Shown here: positions 29,701 through 35,926 of the stretch, in pieces
Layout of the letters: every line of letters begins with the position of its first letter
Position numbering within the stretch: the stretch's first letter is position 1
Assembly (NCBI RefSeq): GCF_035582795.1
Contig: NC_134367.1
Coordinates: forward strand, 108,238,062 to 108,302,061
DNA from: Mycteria americana
Lineage: Eukaryota > Chordata > Aves > Ciconiiformes > Ciconiidae
Direction: 5' to 3'
Length of the DNA: 64,000 bases
Program-made: the position numbers and the translations under genes
Notes under the pieces: generated by a model
The model's database searches: none
What the model was told of the DNA's origin: nothing
What the model saw: only the letters and a program-made list of their open reading frames with translations

Positions 29701-31862
29701 CTAAGGTCTGATCTTGGTTTTAGGAATAGTGTTAAGTATTGATACAGATGAGTGGTGGGGTTTTGTTTGTGGTTTTTTTTTTTTTTTTTAAATGTAGAAA
29801 TAGCTCAGGCACGTGTTGGTTAGGATCTCTGGGGTTCTTGTTTCCCTTAAGGTACAGTGGTAGATGGTCCCCCTGCTCCACGAAGGCCACCAGAGTTACC
29901 TGGAAGGATGTCTGTTCCTGGTAAGTTTTGTGGCCTGCAACCAAATGCAACTTTACTCAGTTATTCTTTCACTTCAGAAATGTAATTGGAAACCCATGTG
30001 CCTTATCCCACAGCATGGTAAGTCATGCATTCATGGCTCTCGTTACAGATCTCGGGCCTGCTGTAGCATCCCTGATCAGCAGTGGGCCAAGAACCTCCTC
30101 CCCTTCCACAGCAATGGATGGAGCGGTAAGCTGAAAAAACCCCAACCTTCAGGAATTGTTTCTAGTACATGATTCACTGTACTTCCTGCTGCTGCTTTAA
30201 CTGTATCATGTTCTGTCTTGTCTATATCCTGTCACTATCCTTATTTGCTGTCCAAAAAAAAAAAAAAGCAACCCTCTCCCCAAGAGTCTGAAGTCCCCTG
30301 TGTAACTACTGATTCACCTTCATCTATTGAACCAGCTACAGTGAGTATTCAGAGGCTGAATATGGCGTTACTCTGCTTTGATGGAGAGGAATAACAGGCT
30401 TGGTGTTCTGAACTGCTAAATAACAAAATGCTCTGCAAAACTAACCAAGGGCTTATACCTCTGTCTCAAAAGGTTTCTCTAATGATGGACAATTGCTGTC
30501 TGGTTTTTATGGAATTGAGGAAATGAGATCTTTCTTGTTAAGGACTGCAGGCAAACACTTTGGAGTGACTACACCAATAATCCCAAGAAGCTGACTTACC
30601 TGTGGTATTTAAGCACAATTCCATATGTAATTCAAGGTGCCAGGCCCTTTACCAAAAGGGTGTCCACTGAGGACGCTTCAAAAGGGATTGAACTTTTCTT
30701 TAGTATAGCTTCAGCTAAAGAAAACTTGTCATCTCAGAAGGTACACTAAGCATCCACTCCTAGGTAGCGCAAGCAGTGTTCTGGGTGAAGGGACAATGAT
30801 GGCGCAGTACCTTTCCCTATTTTCTACTTGGTTAATGTGTTTTGGGGTGTGTGTTTTTCTTTTTTTTTATTTTGGTTGTTTTTTTTTCCTCTCTGTTCCT
30901 CCTCTTGGCCTTTGGGCGAGTGGTTGTGGTGTTCAGCAGTGTTAATACTTCTCTGATGCAATGAATAACGCACTGAAGCATAACCTAATTCTGCACAGGC
31001 TAATGCTAGTCCCAAAGGCCCACCTTCTTTCCCTGGGACACCTATCATGACCTCCCCAGTGATGGGACCTCCGCCTCCACCACCTCTTCGCTATGGACCA
31101 CCGCCAGCTCCTCTCCGTGGGCACTTTGGGCCTCGACCTCTTCCTGTGCCCCTAGGTACAGTTGTGTTGCCGTGTGCTGAAACTTTTTTCCTATTGTGCT
31201 TCTCGGAAGCCTGCTACAGAACTGAGATCTGCCATCCCTTAGCACACAGCTTCCCCATGCTTCACGGGGTCTAGCTGTCTTGTTCAGTAAGCTTGGACAG
31301 GTGGGTTGTTTCAAGCCTCCTTAGTGCCAAGGTGTTTTTCCTTGTTCAGTCTACCATGGAAACCAGCAGCCAAAAGTCACTAGAATGTAATTCATGGCCT
31401 GTGCAGTCTGTGTGTGACAGTGACCCACTCCCGAGCTGCTCCAAAAAATGAAGAAATGAGGAACAAGTCAGGAGCTTCACTGTTTAGGTTAAAGCAAGAT
31501 TTAACCCATGTTTTCCTTTTCTTCTAGTTCGTGGTGCTCCCTTGCCACCTCCAGCTGCAAGAGATTTCTTACCTGGCCCACCCTTAGGAATGAGAGATCT
31601 GCCTCCTGGCCCACTACCGCCGCCTCCAGATCCAAGAGGCTATGGACGTGGGCACCCTCCTTTTCCACCCCTAGGTCCTCCTGGCCCAAGAGATTATCCT
31701 CCAGGCCCACGGCTACCCCCACCTGGTTCGAGAGACTATACGCCTTCTCCTAACAGAGACTTGCCTCCATCAGGACCTAGAGACTACCCCCCAGGCCCTC
31801 CGCCACCTCCACCACCGGCAGGCTCAAAGGACTACACACAGCCTCCAGCGCAGAAACCCTAA
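2384..31862 (+). CDS. MIA3: MIA3/TANGO1 full-length, 29 coding exons (spliced)
   Basis: This gene encodes the ER-exit-site cargo receptor TANGO1, which links lumenal cargo such as procollagen/HSP47 to the COPII coat. I joined 29 exons by splice consensus, phase continuity and similarity to human MIA3 as I remember it. They sum to 6063 nt, or 2020 codons plus stop; the human protein is 1907 aa. Order of parts: Leu-rich signal peptide (about residues 1-33), MIA-type SH3 domain (about 45-125), very acidic lumenal region with a helical stretch near the end of exon 4, one transmembrane helix (about 1261-1280), coiled coils (about 1291-1740), and a Pro-rich Sec23-binding type tail. The ATG at 2384 sits in AACATGG context and begins the signal peptide. 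The neighbour downstream is AIDA, convergent. The least certain parts are exon 6 and exon 27. Gene identity is firm; exact isoforms are inferred. Confidence 0.95.
2544..3284 (+). other. MIA3 intron 1
   Basis: This intron is GC-rich at first, then contains a run of about 23 T at 2867-2889. No further gene is seen. The acceptor is TTCGGACAG at 3276-3284. Confidence 0.85.
3285..3418 (+). CDS. MIA3: MIA3 exon 2: SH3 core
   Basis: It encodes [20 protein letters not shown] and then the conserved VYVYYKL and ELWAGS blocks, the core of the MIA-type SH3 fold. An extra Cys lies in MLMCRG where I recall Tyr in human. The donor is GTAAGT at 3419 in phase 0. Confidence 0.95.
3419..8751 (+). other. MIA3 intron 2 (5.3 kb)
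   Basis: The sequence is AT-rich, with short homopolymers such as the T run near 7653-7667. I see no coding similarity, RNA gene or recognisable transposon. ORFs of up to 129 codons (5998-6387) look like chance. Confidence 0.7.
8752..8838 (+). CDS. MIA3: MIA3 exon 3: end of SH3
   Basis: It encodes 29 codons beginning [16 protein letters not shown], the last beta strands of the SH3 domain, and ending ELPTD. The acceptor is TCTGGCAG, the donor is GTAAGT, and both ends are in phase 0. Confidence 0.95.
8839..9857 (+). other. MIA3 intron 3
   Basis: About 1.0 kb of AT-rich intron with nothing recognisable inside. The acceptor is ATTTCAG at 9851-9857. Confidence 0.8.
9858..12810 (+). CDS. MIA3: MIA3 exon 4: giant acidic lumenal exon
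   Basis: A single 2953-nt exon encodes about 984 residues. It opens [20 protein letters not shown], as in human MIA3, and is then extremely rich in Glu, Asp, Lys, Ser and Thr, as expected for a disordered ER-lumenal spacer. Acidic clusters recur throughout. Near the end a more ordered helical segment ([15 protein letters not shown] through [11 protein letters not shown]) matches the conserved lumenal coiled-coil region. It ends at CAAG|GTAGGA with one base carried over. Reading through the donor adds about ten residues and then hits a stop at 12840, so intron retention would make a soluble lumenal form. Confidence 0.95.
12811..13748 (+). other. MIA3 intron 4
   Basis: A 938-bp intron containing no recognised element. 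The acceptor is CTGTCACAG at 13740-13748. Confidence 0.8.
13749..14030 (+). CDS. MIA3: MIA3 exon 5: lumenal juxtamembrane, acidic
   Basis: It encodes [15 protein letters not shown] and then Glu/Asp-rich sequence ending near SAREDTAA. Phase 1 at the start fits exon 4, and phase 1 at the end fits exon 6. The donor is GTAACC at 14031, a non-ideal consensus. The unspliced frame stays open to 14173 and is hydrophobic (see findings). Confidence 0.85.
14031..15638 (+). other. MIA3 intron 5
   Basis: A 1.6-kb intron that becomes CpG-rich after about 15470, where the internal promoter begins. A possible in-frame upstream extension of exon 6 from an acceptor at 15454 is discussed in findings. Confidence 0.65.
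15639..15739 (+). CDS. MIA3: MIA3 exon 6 (full-length isoform only), predicted
   Basis: A strong acceptor (CTCTCCCTCTCCCTCCAG) and a GTGAGT donor bound 101 nt. With the one carried base this makes exactly 34 codons and enters exon 7 in phase 0. The peptide is Gly/Ala/Arg-rich and ends [11 protein letters not shown], parallel to the ARRLLQ end of the alternative first exon. The assignment rests on splice signals and phase, not on remembered homology. The frame is open back to 15440, so a longer exon is possible. Confidence 0.65.
15862..15921 (+). CDS. MIA3: MIA3 exon 1S: first exon of TANGO1S
   Basis: Twenty codons run from MDPAGGG to ARRLLQ. The start context GCCGCCATGG is near-optimal. The donor is GTGCGC at 15922, which is non-ideal at +3 to +6. 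Phase 0 matches exon 7. Unlike the human short form as I recall it, no long hydrophobic stretch is encoded here. Confidence 0.8.
15862..31862 (+). CDS. MIA3: TANGO1S short isoform from internal promoter
   Basis: An alternative first coding exon (15862-15921, 20 codons, starting MDPAGGG) has a near-perfect Kozak context (GCCGCCATGG). It ends in phase 0 at a GT donor and so joins exon 7 at 17027 in frame. The predicted protein is about 801 aa; human TANGO1S is 785 aa as recalled. It lacks the signal peptide, SH3 and lumenal domain but keeps the transmembrane helix, coiled coils and Pro-rich tail. The known human short form works with full-length TANGO1 and cTAGE5 at ER exit sites. An in-frame upstream ATG at 15766 could add 32 residues, but its context is weaker. 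The start site of transcription is not visible directly; the CpG island supports a promoter here. Confidence 0.85.
15922..17026 (+). other. MIA3 intron before exon 7
   Basis: The first 400 bp are still CpG island; the rest is AT-rich with nothing recognised. The acceptor is GGTTTTCAG at 17018-17026. Confidence 0.75.
17027..17158 (+). CDS. MIA3: MIA3 exon 7: transmembrane helix
   Basis: Forty-four codons begin [20 protein letters not shown], a block almost the same as human TANGO1. A hydrophobic segment [17 protein letters not shown] then makes the single membrane span, and RTCLS follows. Everything after it faces the cytosol. The donor is GTGAGT, phase 0. Confidence 0.97.
17159..18397 (+). 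other. MIA3 intron 7
   Basis: A 1.2-kb AT-rich intron; nothing else seen. The acceptor tract is T-rich and ends TCCATAG at 18391-18397. Confidence 0.8.
18398..18419 (+). CDS. MIA3: MIA3 exon 8: 22-nt microexon
   Basis: It encodes VKSRIYQ plus one base and supplies exactly the residues that follow the transmembrane segment in human (VKDRVYQ). The acceptor is CCATAG and the donor is GTAAGT. Skipping it would break the frame. Confidence 0.93.
18420..22279 (+). other. MIA3 intron 8, host of CR1
   Basis: A 3.9-kb intron. It holds the antisense CR1 copy at about 19855-21574; no other feature was recognised in the rest. Confidence 0.8.
19855..21574 (-). mobile_element. CR1 LINE, 5'-truncated, inactive
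   Basis: The element lies antisense to MIA3. Minus-strand frames encode recognisable pieces of CR1 reverse transcriptase: a GPDGIHP block (21073-21414), the DFSKAFDTV and [18 protein letters not shown] blocks (20503-21051), and the C-terminal RT region with WNRLPREV (19952-20620). The 3' end shows the CR1-type TCATAGA/GGTTGGAAAAGACC sequence. The copy is broken: it is cut off at the 5' end near 21574, the frame shifts between the pieces, and the catalytic FADD motif reads FADN at 20734-20739. It cannot encode an active enzyme. Exact ends are approximate. Confidence 0.95.
22280..22368 (+). CDS. MIA3: MIA3 exon 9: start of coiled coil 1
   Basis: It encodes [18 protein letters not shown] and on to EYDQK, the first cytosolic coiled coil. 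The acceptor is TTCCTAG and the donor is GTATTG; it starts in phase 1 and ends in phase 0. Confidence 0.95.
22523..22600 (+). CDS. MIA3: MIA3 exon 10: coiled coil
   Basis: Twenty-six codons run from [16 protein letters not shown] to TTGLK. They continue the coiled coil that in human recruits ERGIC membranes via the NRZ tether. The donor is GTAAGA, phase 0. Confidence 0.95.
22687..22711 (+). repeat. T25 homopolymer in exon 11 acceptor
   Basis: A pure run of 25 T ends just three bases before the AAG acceptor, so it forms the polypyrimidine tract of exon 11. Its length is likely to vary. Confidence 0.95.
22715..22825 (+). CDS. MIA3: MIA3 exon 11: coiled coil, GC donor
   Basis: Thirty-seven codons run from [15 protein letters not shown] to KKQNK. 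Homology requires joining to ISETQKS in exon 12, which places the donor at AAG|GCAAGA (22826). This is a GC-AG intron. The next bases otherwise match donor consensus well. Confidence 0.9.
23032..23051 (+). repeat. G-quadruplex motif in intron 11
   Basis: G7-T-G4-T-G3-T-G3 has single-T loops throughout, an ideal pattern for a parallel quadruplex. It is on the transcribed RNA sense strand, about 200 nt after the GC donor. Confidence 0.85.
23694..23765 (+). CDS. MIA3: MIA3 exon 12: coiled coil
   Basis: Twenty-four codons run from [16 protein letters not shown] to ELSE and match the human ISENKKSIEKLKDVIS block. The acceptor is TTATCTAG and the donor is GTAAAA. Confidence 0.94.
23892..23911. repeat. 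C20 homopolymer in intron 12
   Basis: A pure run of 20 C on the + strand, so G20 on the - strand. It is a likely length-variable and sequencing-difficult site. Confidence 0.95.
23990..24094 (+). CDS. MIA3: MIA3 exon 13: coiled coil, most conserved block
   Basis: Thirty-five codons begin [15 protein letters not shown], almost invariant versus human. They end [10 protein letters not shown] second AG lies 6 nt inside the exon (GTGCAG), so a two-residue shorter variant is possible. The donor is GTAAGT. Confidence 0.95.
24095..24890 (+). other. MIA3 intron 13
   Basis: A 796-bp intron with nothing recognisable. Confidence 0.75.
24891..25013 (+). CDS. MIA3: MIA3 exon 14: coiled coil
   Basis: Forty-one codons begin [18 protein letters not shown], matching human IEDWSKLHAELSEQ. 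The acceptor is TATACAG and the donor is GTAGGT. Confidence 0.95.
25127..25250 (+). CDS. MIA3: MIA3 exon 15: linker between coiled coils
   Basis: It encodes [18 protein letters not shown], then an acidic Gly/Ser stretch, then DDLANGELP, matching the human TNCITQLN...DELANGE block. The donor is GTACAG with one base carried over. Confidence 0.94.
25251..26101 (+). other. MIA3 intron 15
   Basis: An 851-bp AT-rich intron; nothing recognised. Confidence 0.75.
26102..26154 (+). CDS. MIA3: MIA3 exon 16: start of coiled coil 2
   Basis: It encodes [18 protein letters not shown], identical to human over KQMMDVSR. The acceptor is CTTCTAG and the donor is GTATGC. Confidence 0.95.
26236..26326 (+). CDS. 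MIA3: MIA3 exon 17: coiled coil 2
   Basis: It encodes [19 protein letters not shown] and on to RHELE. Phase 0 in, phase 1 out. The acceptor is TTTTCAG and the donor is GTAGGC. Confidence 0.94.
26460..26598 (+). CDS. MIA3: MIA3 exon 18: coiled coil 2
   Basis: It encodes [20 protein letters not shown] and on to the conserved [17 protein letters not shown] block. It ends in phase 2 at AA|GTAAGC. Confidence 0.96.
26829..26893. repeat. A/C-rich low-complexity tract
   Basis: A run of 12 A is followed by irregular CAAA/ACAAA units. It is simple sequence and encodes nothing convincing. Confidence 0.8.
28161..28344. repeat. Perfect 11-bp minisatellite (16 copies plus 8 nt)
   Basis: The unit ATCTCTCTCAA is repeated head to tail 16 times without a visible mismatch, followed by a partial copy ATCTCTCT. 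The + strand is pyrimidine-rich. The array ends about 135 nt before exon 19. Confidence 0.97.
28480..28581 (+). CDS. MIA3: MIA3 exon 19: coiled coil 2
   Basis: It encodes [20 protein letters not shown] and on to EEVKVYK, near-identical to human. The acceptor is CCTATGCAG and the donor is GTAACT. Confidence 0.96.
28681..28741 (+). CDS. MIA3: MIA3 exon 20: coiled coil 2
   Basis: It encodes [20 protein letters not shown] after completing the split Lys codon. The acceptor is TTGTACAG and the donor is GTAAAC. Confidence 0.95.
28832..28867 (+). CDS. MIA3: MIA3 exon 21: 36-nt small exon
   Basis: Twelve codons, [12 protein letters not shown], match human IATHEKKAHENW. The acceptor is TTCTCAG and the donor is GTAAGA. 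Both ends are phase 0, so skipping would keep the frame. Confidence 0.95.
28959..29026 (+). CDS. MIA3: MIA3 exon 22: end of coiled coil 2
   Basis: It encodes [20 protein letters not shown] and then RQ with a split Lys codon. The conserved [11 protein letters not shown] block is present. The donor is GTAAGT. Confidence 0.95.
29299..29396 (+). CDS. MIA3: MIA3 exon 23: coil-to-Pro-rich junction
   Basis: It encodes [20 protein letters not shown] and then [12 protein letters not shown]. This is where the coiled coil ends and the proline-rich domain begins. The acceptor is AAATTAG and the donor is GTAAAT. Confidence 0.93.
29512..29643 (+). CDS. MIA3: MIA3 exon 24: proline-rich domain
   Basis: It encodes [20 protein letters not shown], matching human [18 protein letters not shown]. 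It ends REASRGEF. The donor is GTAAGC, phase 1. Confidence 0.94.
29852..29920 (+). CDS. MIA3: MIA3 exon 25: proline-rich domain
   Basis: It encodes [20 protein letters not shown] and SVP. Phase 1 at both ends, so it could be skipped in frame. The donor is GTAAGT. Confidence 0.88.
30049..30125 (+). CDS. MIA3: MIA3 exon 26: Ser/Pro-rich
   Basis: It encodes [20 protein letters not shown] and TAMDGA. It enters in phase 1 and leaves in phase 0. The acceptor is CGTTACAG and the donor is GTAAGC. Confidence 0.88.
30269..30340 (+). CDS. MIA3: MIA3 exon 27: predicted cassette exon
   Basis: Twenty-four codons ([11 protein letters not shown] then [13 protein letters not shown]) lie between an AG acceptor preceded by a run of about 14 A and a clean GTGAGT donor. 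Both ends are phase 0, so exons 26 and 28 also join directly. I do not recall a clear human match. It may be alternative or absent in some transcripts. Confidence 0.55.
30341..30998 (+). other. MIA3 intron 27
   Basis: A 658-bp intron, T-rich at 30857-30889; nothing recognised. The acceptor is CTGCACAG at 30991-30998. Confidence 0.75.
30999..31155 (+). CDS. MIA3: MIA3 exon 28: polyproline Sec23-binding type region
   Basis: It encodes [15 protein letters not shown], then [20 protein letters not shown], then [11 protein letters not shown], matching the human APKGPPPFPG and GPFGPRPLPPP blocks. PPP motifs of this kind bind the Sec23 gelsolin domain in human TANGO1. The donor is GTACAG. Confidence 0.95.
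31156..31527 (+). other. MIA3 intron 28
   Basis: A 372-bp intron with nothing recognised. The acceptor is CTTCTAG at 31521-31527. Confidence 0.8.
31528..31862 (+). CDS. MIA3: MIA3 exon 29: terminal Pro-rich coding part
   Basis: It encodes about 110 residues with repeated Arg-Asp-aromatic/Leu-Pro units ([22 protein letters not shown] twice, RDYTPSP, RDLPPS) and a PPPPPPP run. It ends [10 protein letters not shown] and TAA at 31860-31862. Human has the same style of tail with RDLLPSG and REYF units. Confidence 0.95.
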
Positions 31863-32415
31863 CTGCAGCGTCTGGTCAGCAGCTCAACGGAATGGACTCT
31901 AGTGCACTTCCTGCAGTCAGGATTTTAGGAAATGGCTCTCTCTTTGAAGCCATTTATCTCATTTCAGTATATTTCAGCTTTTGCAGGATTAATTTTTATC
32001 CAATTGCTACAGACATCTTATGTGCATTTATGATCACCTTAAACTCATCCATCCTCTTGGGCTGCAAGAACCTTTTTGTGATGGACTTGAACCTACTCTA
32101 AACGTGCAATAGAAAGGAAGTACCTGTGTGGCTAGTTTTAATTAAATGTAGCCTCTGTAACCAGTTGGTGAATGAACTAATTTCGTGAAAAATGTAAATC
32201 AAATCATTTCCTGTGGAAATAATTTTTAAGTAAAATGCTATCTTACCTGCCTTCTCCATCACATCATTAAGCTGCAGTTATTGTAGGCCAGGGGTTTACA
32301 TGAGGTGGTTTTTTTTTGTTTGTTTTTAAAAAGATGTCTGGTCAGAGATCAGAAGCACAAATGACACTGTATTCAAAGGAAAGTTATAATAAAAAGCAAA
32401 ATTCCTTTTGCTAAA
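31863..32415 (+). other. MIA3: MIA3 3'UTR
   Basis: AT-rich non-coding sequence after the stop codon runs to about 20 nt beyond the AATAAA at 32388. A T/G-rich downstream element (GGCTTTGTTTCAGTG) follows. The end is approximate and longer forms are possible. Confidence 0.7.
32388..32393 (+). promoter_or_regulatory. MIA3: MIA3 polyadenylation signal AATAAA
   Basis: A canonical hexamer about 530 nt after the stop, followed at about +30 by T/G-rich sequence as expected for a cleavage site. Confidence 0.75.
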
Positions 32416-34004
32416 CCCTGAAGGCTTTGTTTCAGTGCCATTTTTTGTTCAGAAAGGACATGGGTTCAGTAATTTAACCAGAGAATGCTGCAGCCATGGC
32501 CAAGTTCAGGAATTGAATCAAGGCTGAGTAACTGCTGCTGCTGCAAGATTGACTGTGTTACCCTCGTGCAGAACTAGTCTGGCATGTTATGAGGACAACG
32601 GGGCATACAGCCCTCCTCGGCTGAAGGGCAGTACAGAGCTGGAAACCTTAATGGAGTTGTGTGGTTAGTTCAGAAGCACAGGAGAACACTCCAGGATTCT
32701 AGAAACTAAGACATTTCATAATCACCTTCTGCTTTCAAGACCGGCTTGCAGCATTAAGCAAGGTCTGAGAGCTGAGTTTTCATCTCAGTATTTAAGACCA
32801 ATTCAGCTTCCTTGGTCAAGTAGAGCTGTATTTTTATAGCCTTTTTCACTTACTTACTTTAAAAAGAAAAAAAAATAGTTTTCCATAAAGCAGAGTGGGT
32901 TTATGTAAACCATATTAACCTGTATAGCTTTAAATCAGTTTGCATACATGGAACACTGGATAGCTTTAAAAAGACACCCTGTGCTTGTAGATGTTCAAAG
33001 AAGCCCCTGTACGTAAGTGTTAACACAAGGATGAGTATGTAGCATTTGGCATAGCAGACCACTTACCTAGACAGTAAGGTTTTTCAAAAGTGCTCTGTAC
33101 AAAAGTAAGCCTTAGAAAGGAAAAAAAAAAGGGAAGAGAAAACAACTAGGAATAATAAAAAAACCCTACTGAAAGGCCATTACAGCTTTACTGCCAGAGT
33201 ACAAGCAGCCATTAAACGTGCCATCTAGGTGTTACATTCTTACAGTACAAGTATTAAGCTTTAGATTTAAGATGAAAGACAAGACAGAACATCACTAAAA
33301 GCATAAAACAATACAAGAGCTTGTGTTGTGGGGAGTAGTAGTCCTTTCAGGGAAAGACAGTTCACAGAAAAAAAACACAAAAGGATAGAAGCAACTTTAA
33401 AAATGGTATTTCACACTCTACAGACATTAATTCACAATTAGTTAAATACAAAGCTCTACGTGTGTATTTAACAAAAATACTTCAAAGTTGACATTTCATA
33501 TAACAAGTTAATACAGACATCTACAAGCTGGGGAAGAGTCAAGGTAAGCAGCTGAAACAATGGGTTTGTAATTCAAGGGAAAGTGTTCGATTTGTGTAGG
33601 GGCTAACGACACACACATTGATGAACAAGTTGGGTTCTCCAAGTTCAGGATCTTTCCTTCCCCCACACCAAGCTTTGTGATGCTTCCCATCTCCTGCCTC
33701 GCCCACCCCAGCTAGCGTTAACAACTTGGAGCTGGATGGGGTCGCCCTCTGGGAGCACCAGGAGGAGGGGGTGGGTGCTGTGACTCACAGGGGGACACAC
33801 AACTGACTGACCACCGTGCTTTCAGCAGGCCAGGAGTGACACCAGCAGAGCCAGGAGGATGGCAGAGCCGGGAGAGCGCTGCAGGATCATCCCTTGCTGA
33901 GCAAGACAGGCTGTACGCGTTGCAGGGATGCTCGGTGCTACAGAGTCTTAGAAGGTCAGAGAGAGACCTGAGCCAGCCAGGGAGCACTGGCAGGTAACAC
34001 AGCT
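32416..34004. other. Convergent intergenic / possible AIDA 3'UTR extension
   Basis: No coding sequence is recognised. On the minus strand it is AT-rich and 3'UTR-like from about 32820 to 33520. In human the two genes nearly touch at their 3' ends, so part or all may be distal AIDA 3'UTR. Confidence 0.5.
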
Positions 34005-35829
34005 ATTCACCGAGCTCAGATTTATTTGCAGCCATAGACTAATGCTTTGCTCCATCTGTTTGCAGAGTTCAAAGGATGATTTTTATTTATTTTTGAAGAA
34101 TTTATGTATCCTCTTGTCTGATACCCAGAATTCTACATTCAGAGGTATTTCTGTAACTCATAGGGATAGCTTTTCAGGGCTTGATATTCAATATATCAGA
34201 TGTAATACCATTGGGGTATTGTAAAGACCCATAAACAGGAAAATTTAATTGCACTTTTTTTTCCCCCCTCCAACCAGTAGTGGAATTTGAGGAAGTGTTG
34301 CTGACTTTTGTCGTAACACCTAAATGATTTCATCCCTAGTTATGCCAGAACAGAGGGAAGGCAAGAAGATTAGGACATTCAAAAATAGCTTATCCTAATC
34401 AATGTGGTAAAGCCAAAAATGCTGAACACCTTACTGTAGACAGACAAATATCATGAGGAAAAGTCACATCCTTCCCATTAAAGCACAGTGTAACATCTTG
34501 GGGTTACATGACAGAAAAGAGGAATTGGTGATACATCTGCACACAGACTGTTTAAAATAAACCTAGTCTTGACAATATTTTGGGAGCTGGGTCTTTTGTT
34601 AGCATAGCAGAGTATTTAGGCACTAGTTAGATATGCAAGAAGTATATCAAACCTTAAAGTATTGTATTAAATATCCACGCAAATATATTTGACTGGGTTC
34701 TACTTCTGTCTCTTTATTAGGTCAAAAGGTAAATGTAAGTGTGTCATAAAATAAGCCAATGTCCTGCAGCTTATCACACACCAAATCAAAAATATAGAAA
34801 ATAAATGATAATCCTATCTACTTACATAAAAAGGTAATTTTTAGAGTAAGTTTCCAGACTTGCACAAAATATGCAGAAAACTGCATACAATCAGTTTCCA
34901 TAAGAACAGCAGTTTCATGTAAAAGGTGGGTCAACCTGCTAGCCAGATCTGCTTTATCAAAAGCTCTGGAAAATTGACACTTGAACACTGAGGGGCCTGT
35001 CCTGCTGTCACTGAAATGGTGAAACACCCACCGCCACGAGGATGAAGCCCTGGGGAAGCCTCTCTCTGTCCCCCACCCACCTTTGCAAATCACTCTGTGA
35101 CAAGATACAGAAAAATTAGCTCTATTAGGGAGTATGGGTGATTTAAAGGATTGTAACATGTATTGTATCCAAAACTCAATAGAAGTGGATCAGGCAAGGC
35201 TGTTAAAAACCATAGTTCAGTGTTCTCATCTGCAGTTGTCCTCCTCCTGGCCCAACCAAAGCACAACAGCTGACTGAGGAGCTCTTCTGTGGCCACCCCA
35301 CTTGACCCAGCACCCTCCTCTCTCTCACTTTAAATCACTTGCAGTACCTCACGCTCCTTCCCGCCCCACCTCGTCTTTCTCCTGGTCTTCTGCCACCCAG
35401 CCTGCTACAGAGGACTCCAAAATGCAGATGAGAGGAACTACAATAGCACAGCAAGTGTAAACAGGTTAGTAGGCCTGCCACATCTTTATTGCTACAGGTT
35501 TGGCAAAGGGGCAGTCTCCATCCTTGGGTGGAGTCTGAGGCAAAAGGATAATAACAATTAAGATAAAAAGTGATGAACAGCAAAATTAGGAAAAGCAGTC
35601 AGCATATTTCAGGGCTCTCAGAAAAACCTGTATCTGGAAAGTACTGAAAAAGACTTGCAGTTGAATGATAGGCTTGCCTCTGACCCTGAAGTAGTGCTGT
35701 GCAGTGTGTGATGGTCCCGTCTGACCTACTGGCATGTATACAGTCGTTTTCCTGCCCCTCGAAGGCTAAGGCTACTACACACAGCTACCATGACTTGTGG
35801 TTCAGTTCACAGAAGTCTCACAACTAGGG
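34005..35829 (-). other. AIDA: AIDA 3'UTR (minimum guess)
   Basis: Non-coding sequence after the AIDA stop at 35830. TTTATT at 34021-34026 is AATAAA on the minus strand and is one candidate signal; others lie at about 34083 and 34714. The true end is not determined. Confidence 0.45.
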
Positions 35830-35926
35830 TCATTCCTTGTGCAATGTTTGATGGAGGTGAAGGTAAAGTGGTTTCTTGGTCAACAGTTGCAATTTCTTCC
35901 TTTTAAAGTCAGTGGGTTTTTTGTAC
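35830..35926 (-). CDS. AIDA: AIDA exon 10 coding part
   Basis: The minus strand reads YKKPTDFKRKKLQLLTKK and then PLYLHLHQTLHKE with TGA at 35832-35830. This is the C-terminus of the C2-type domain and matches human as remembered. The acceptor is GTTACAG. Confidence 0.97.
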
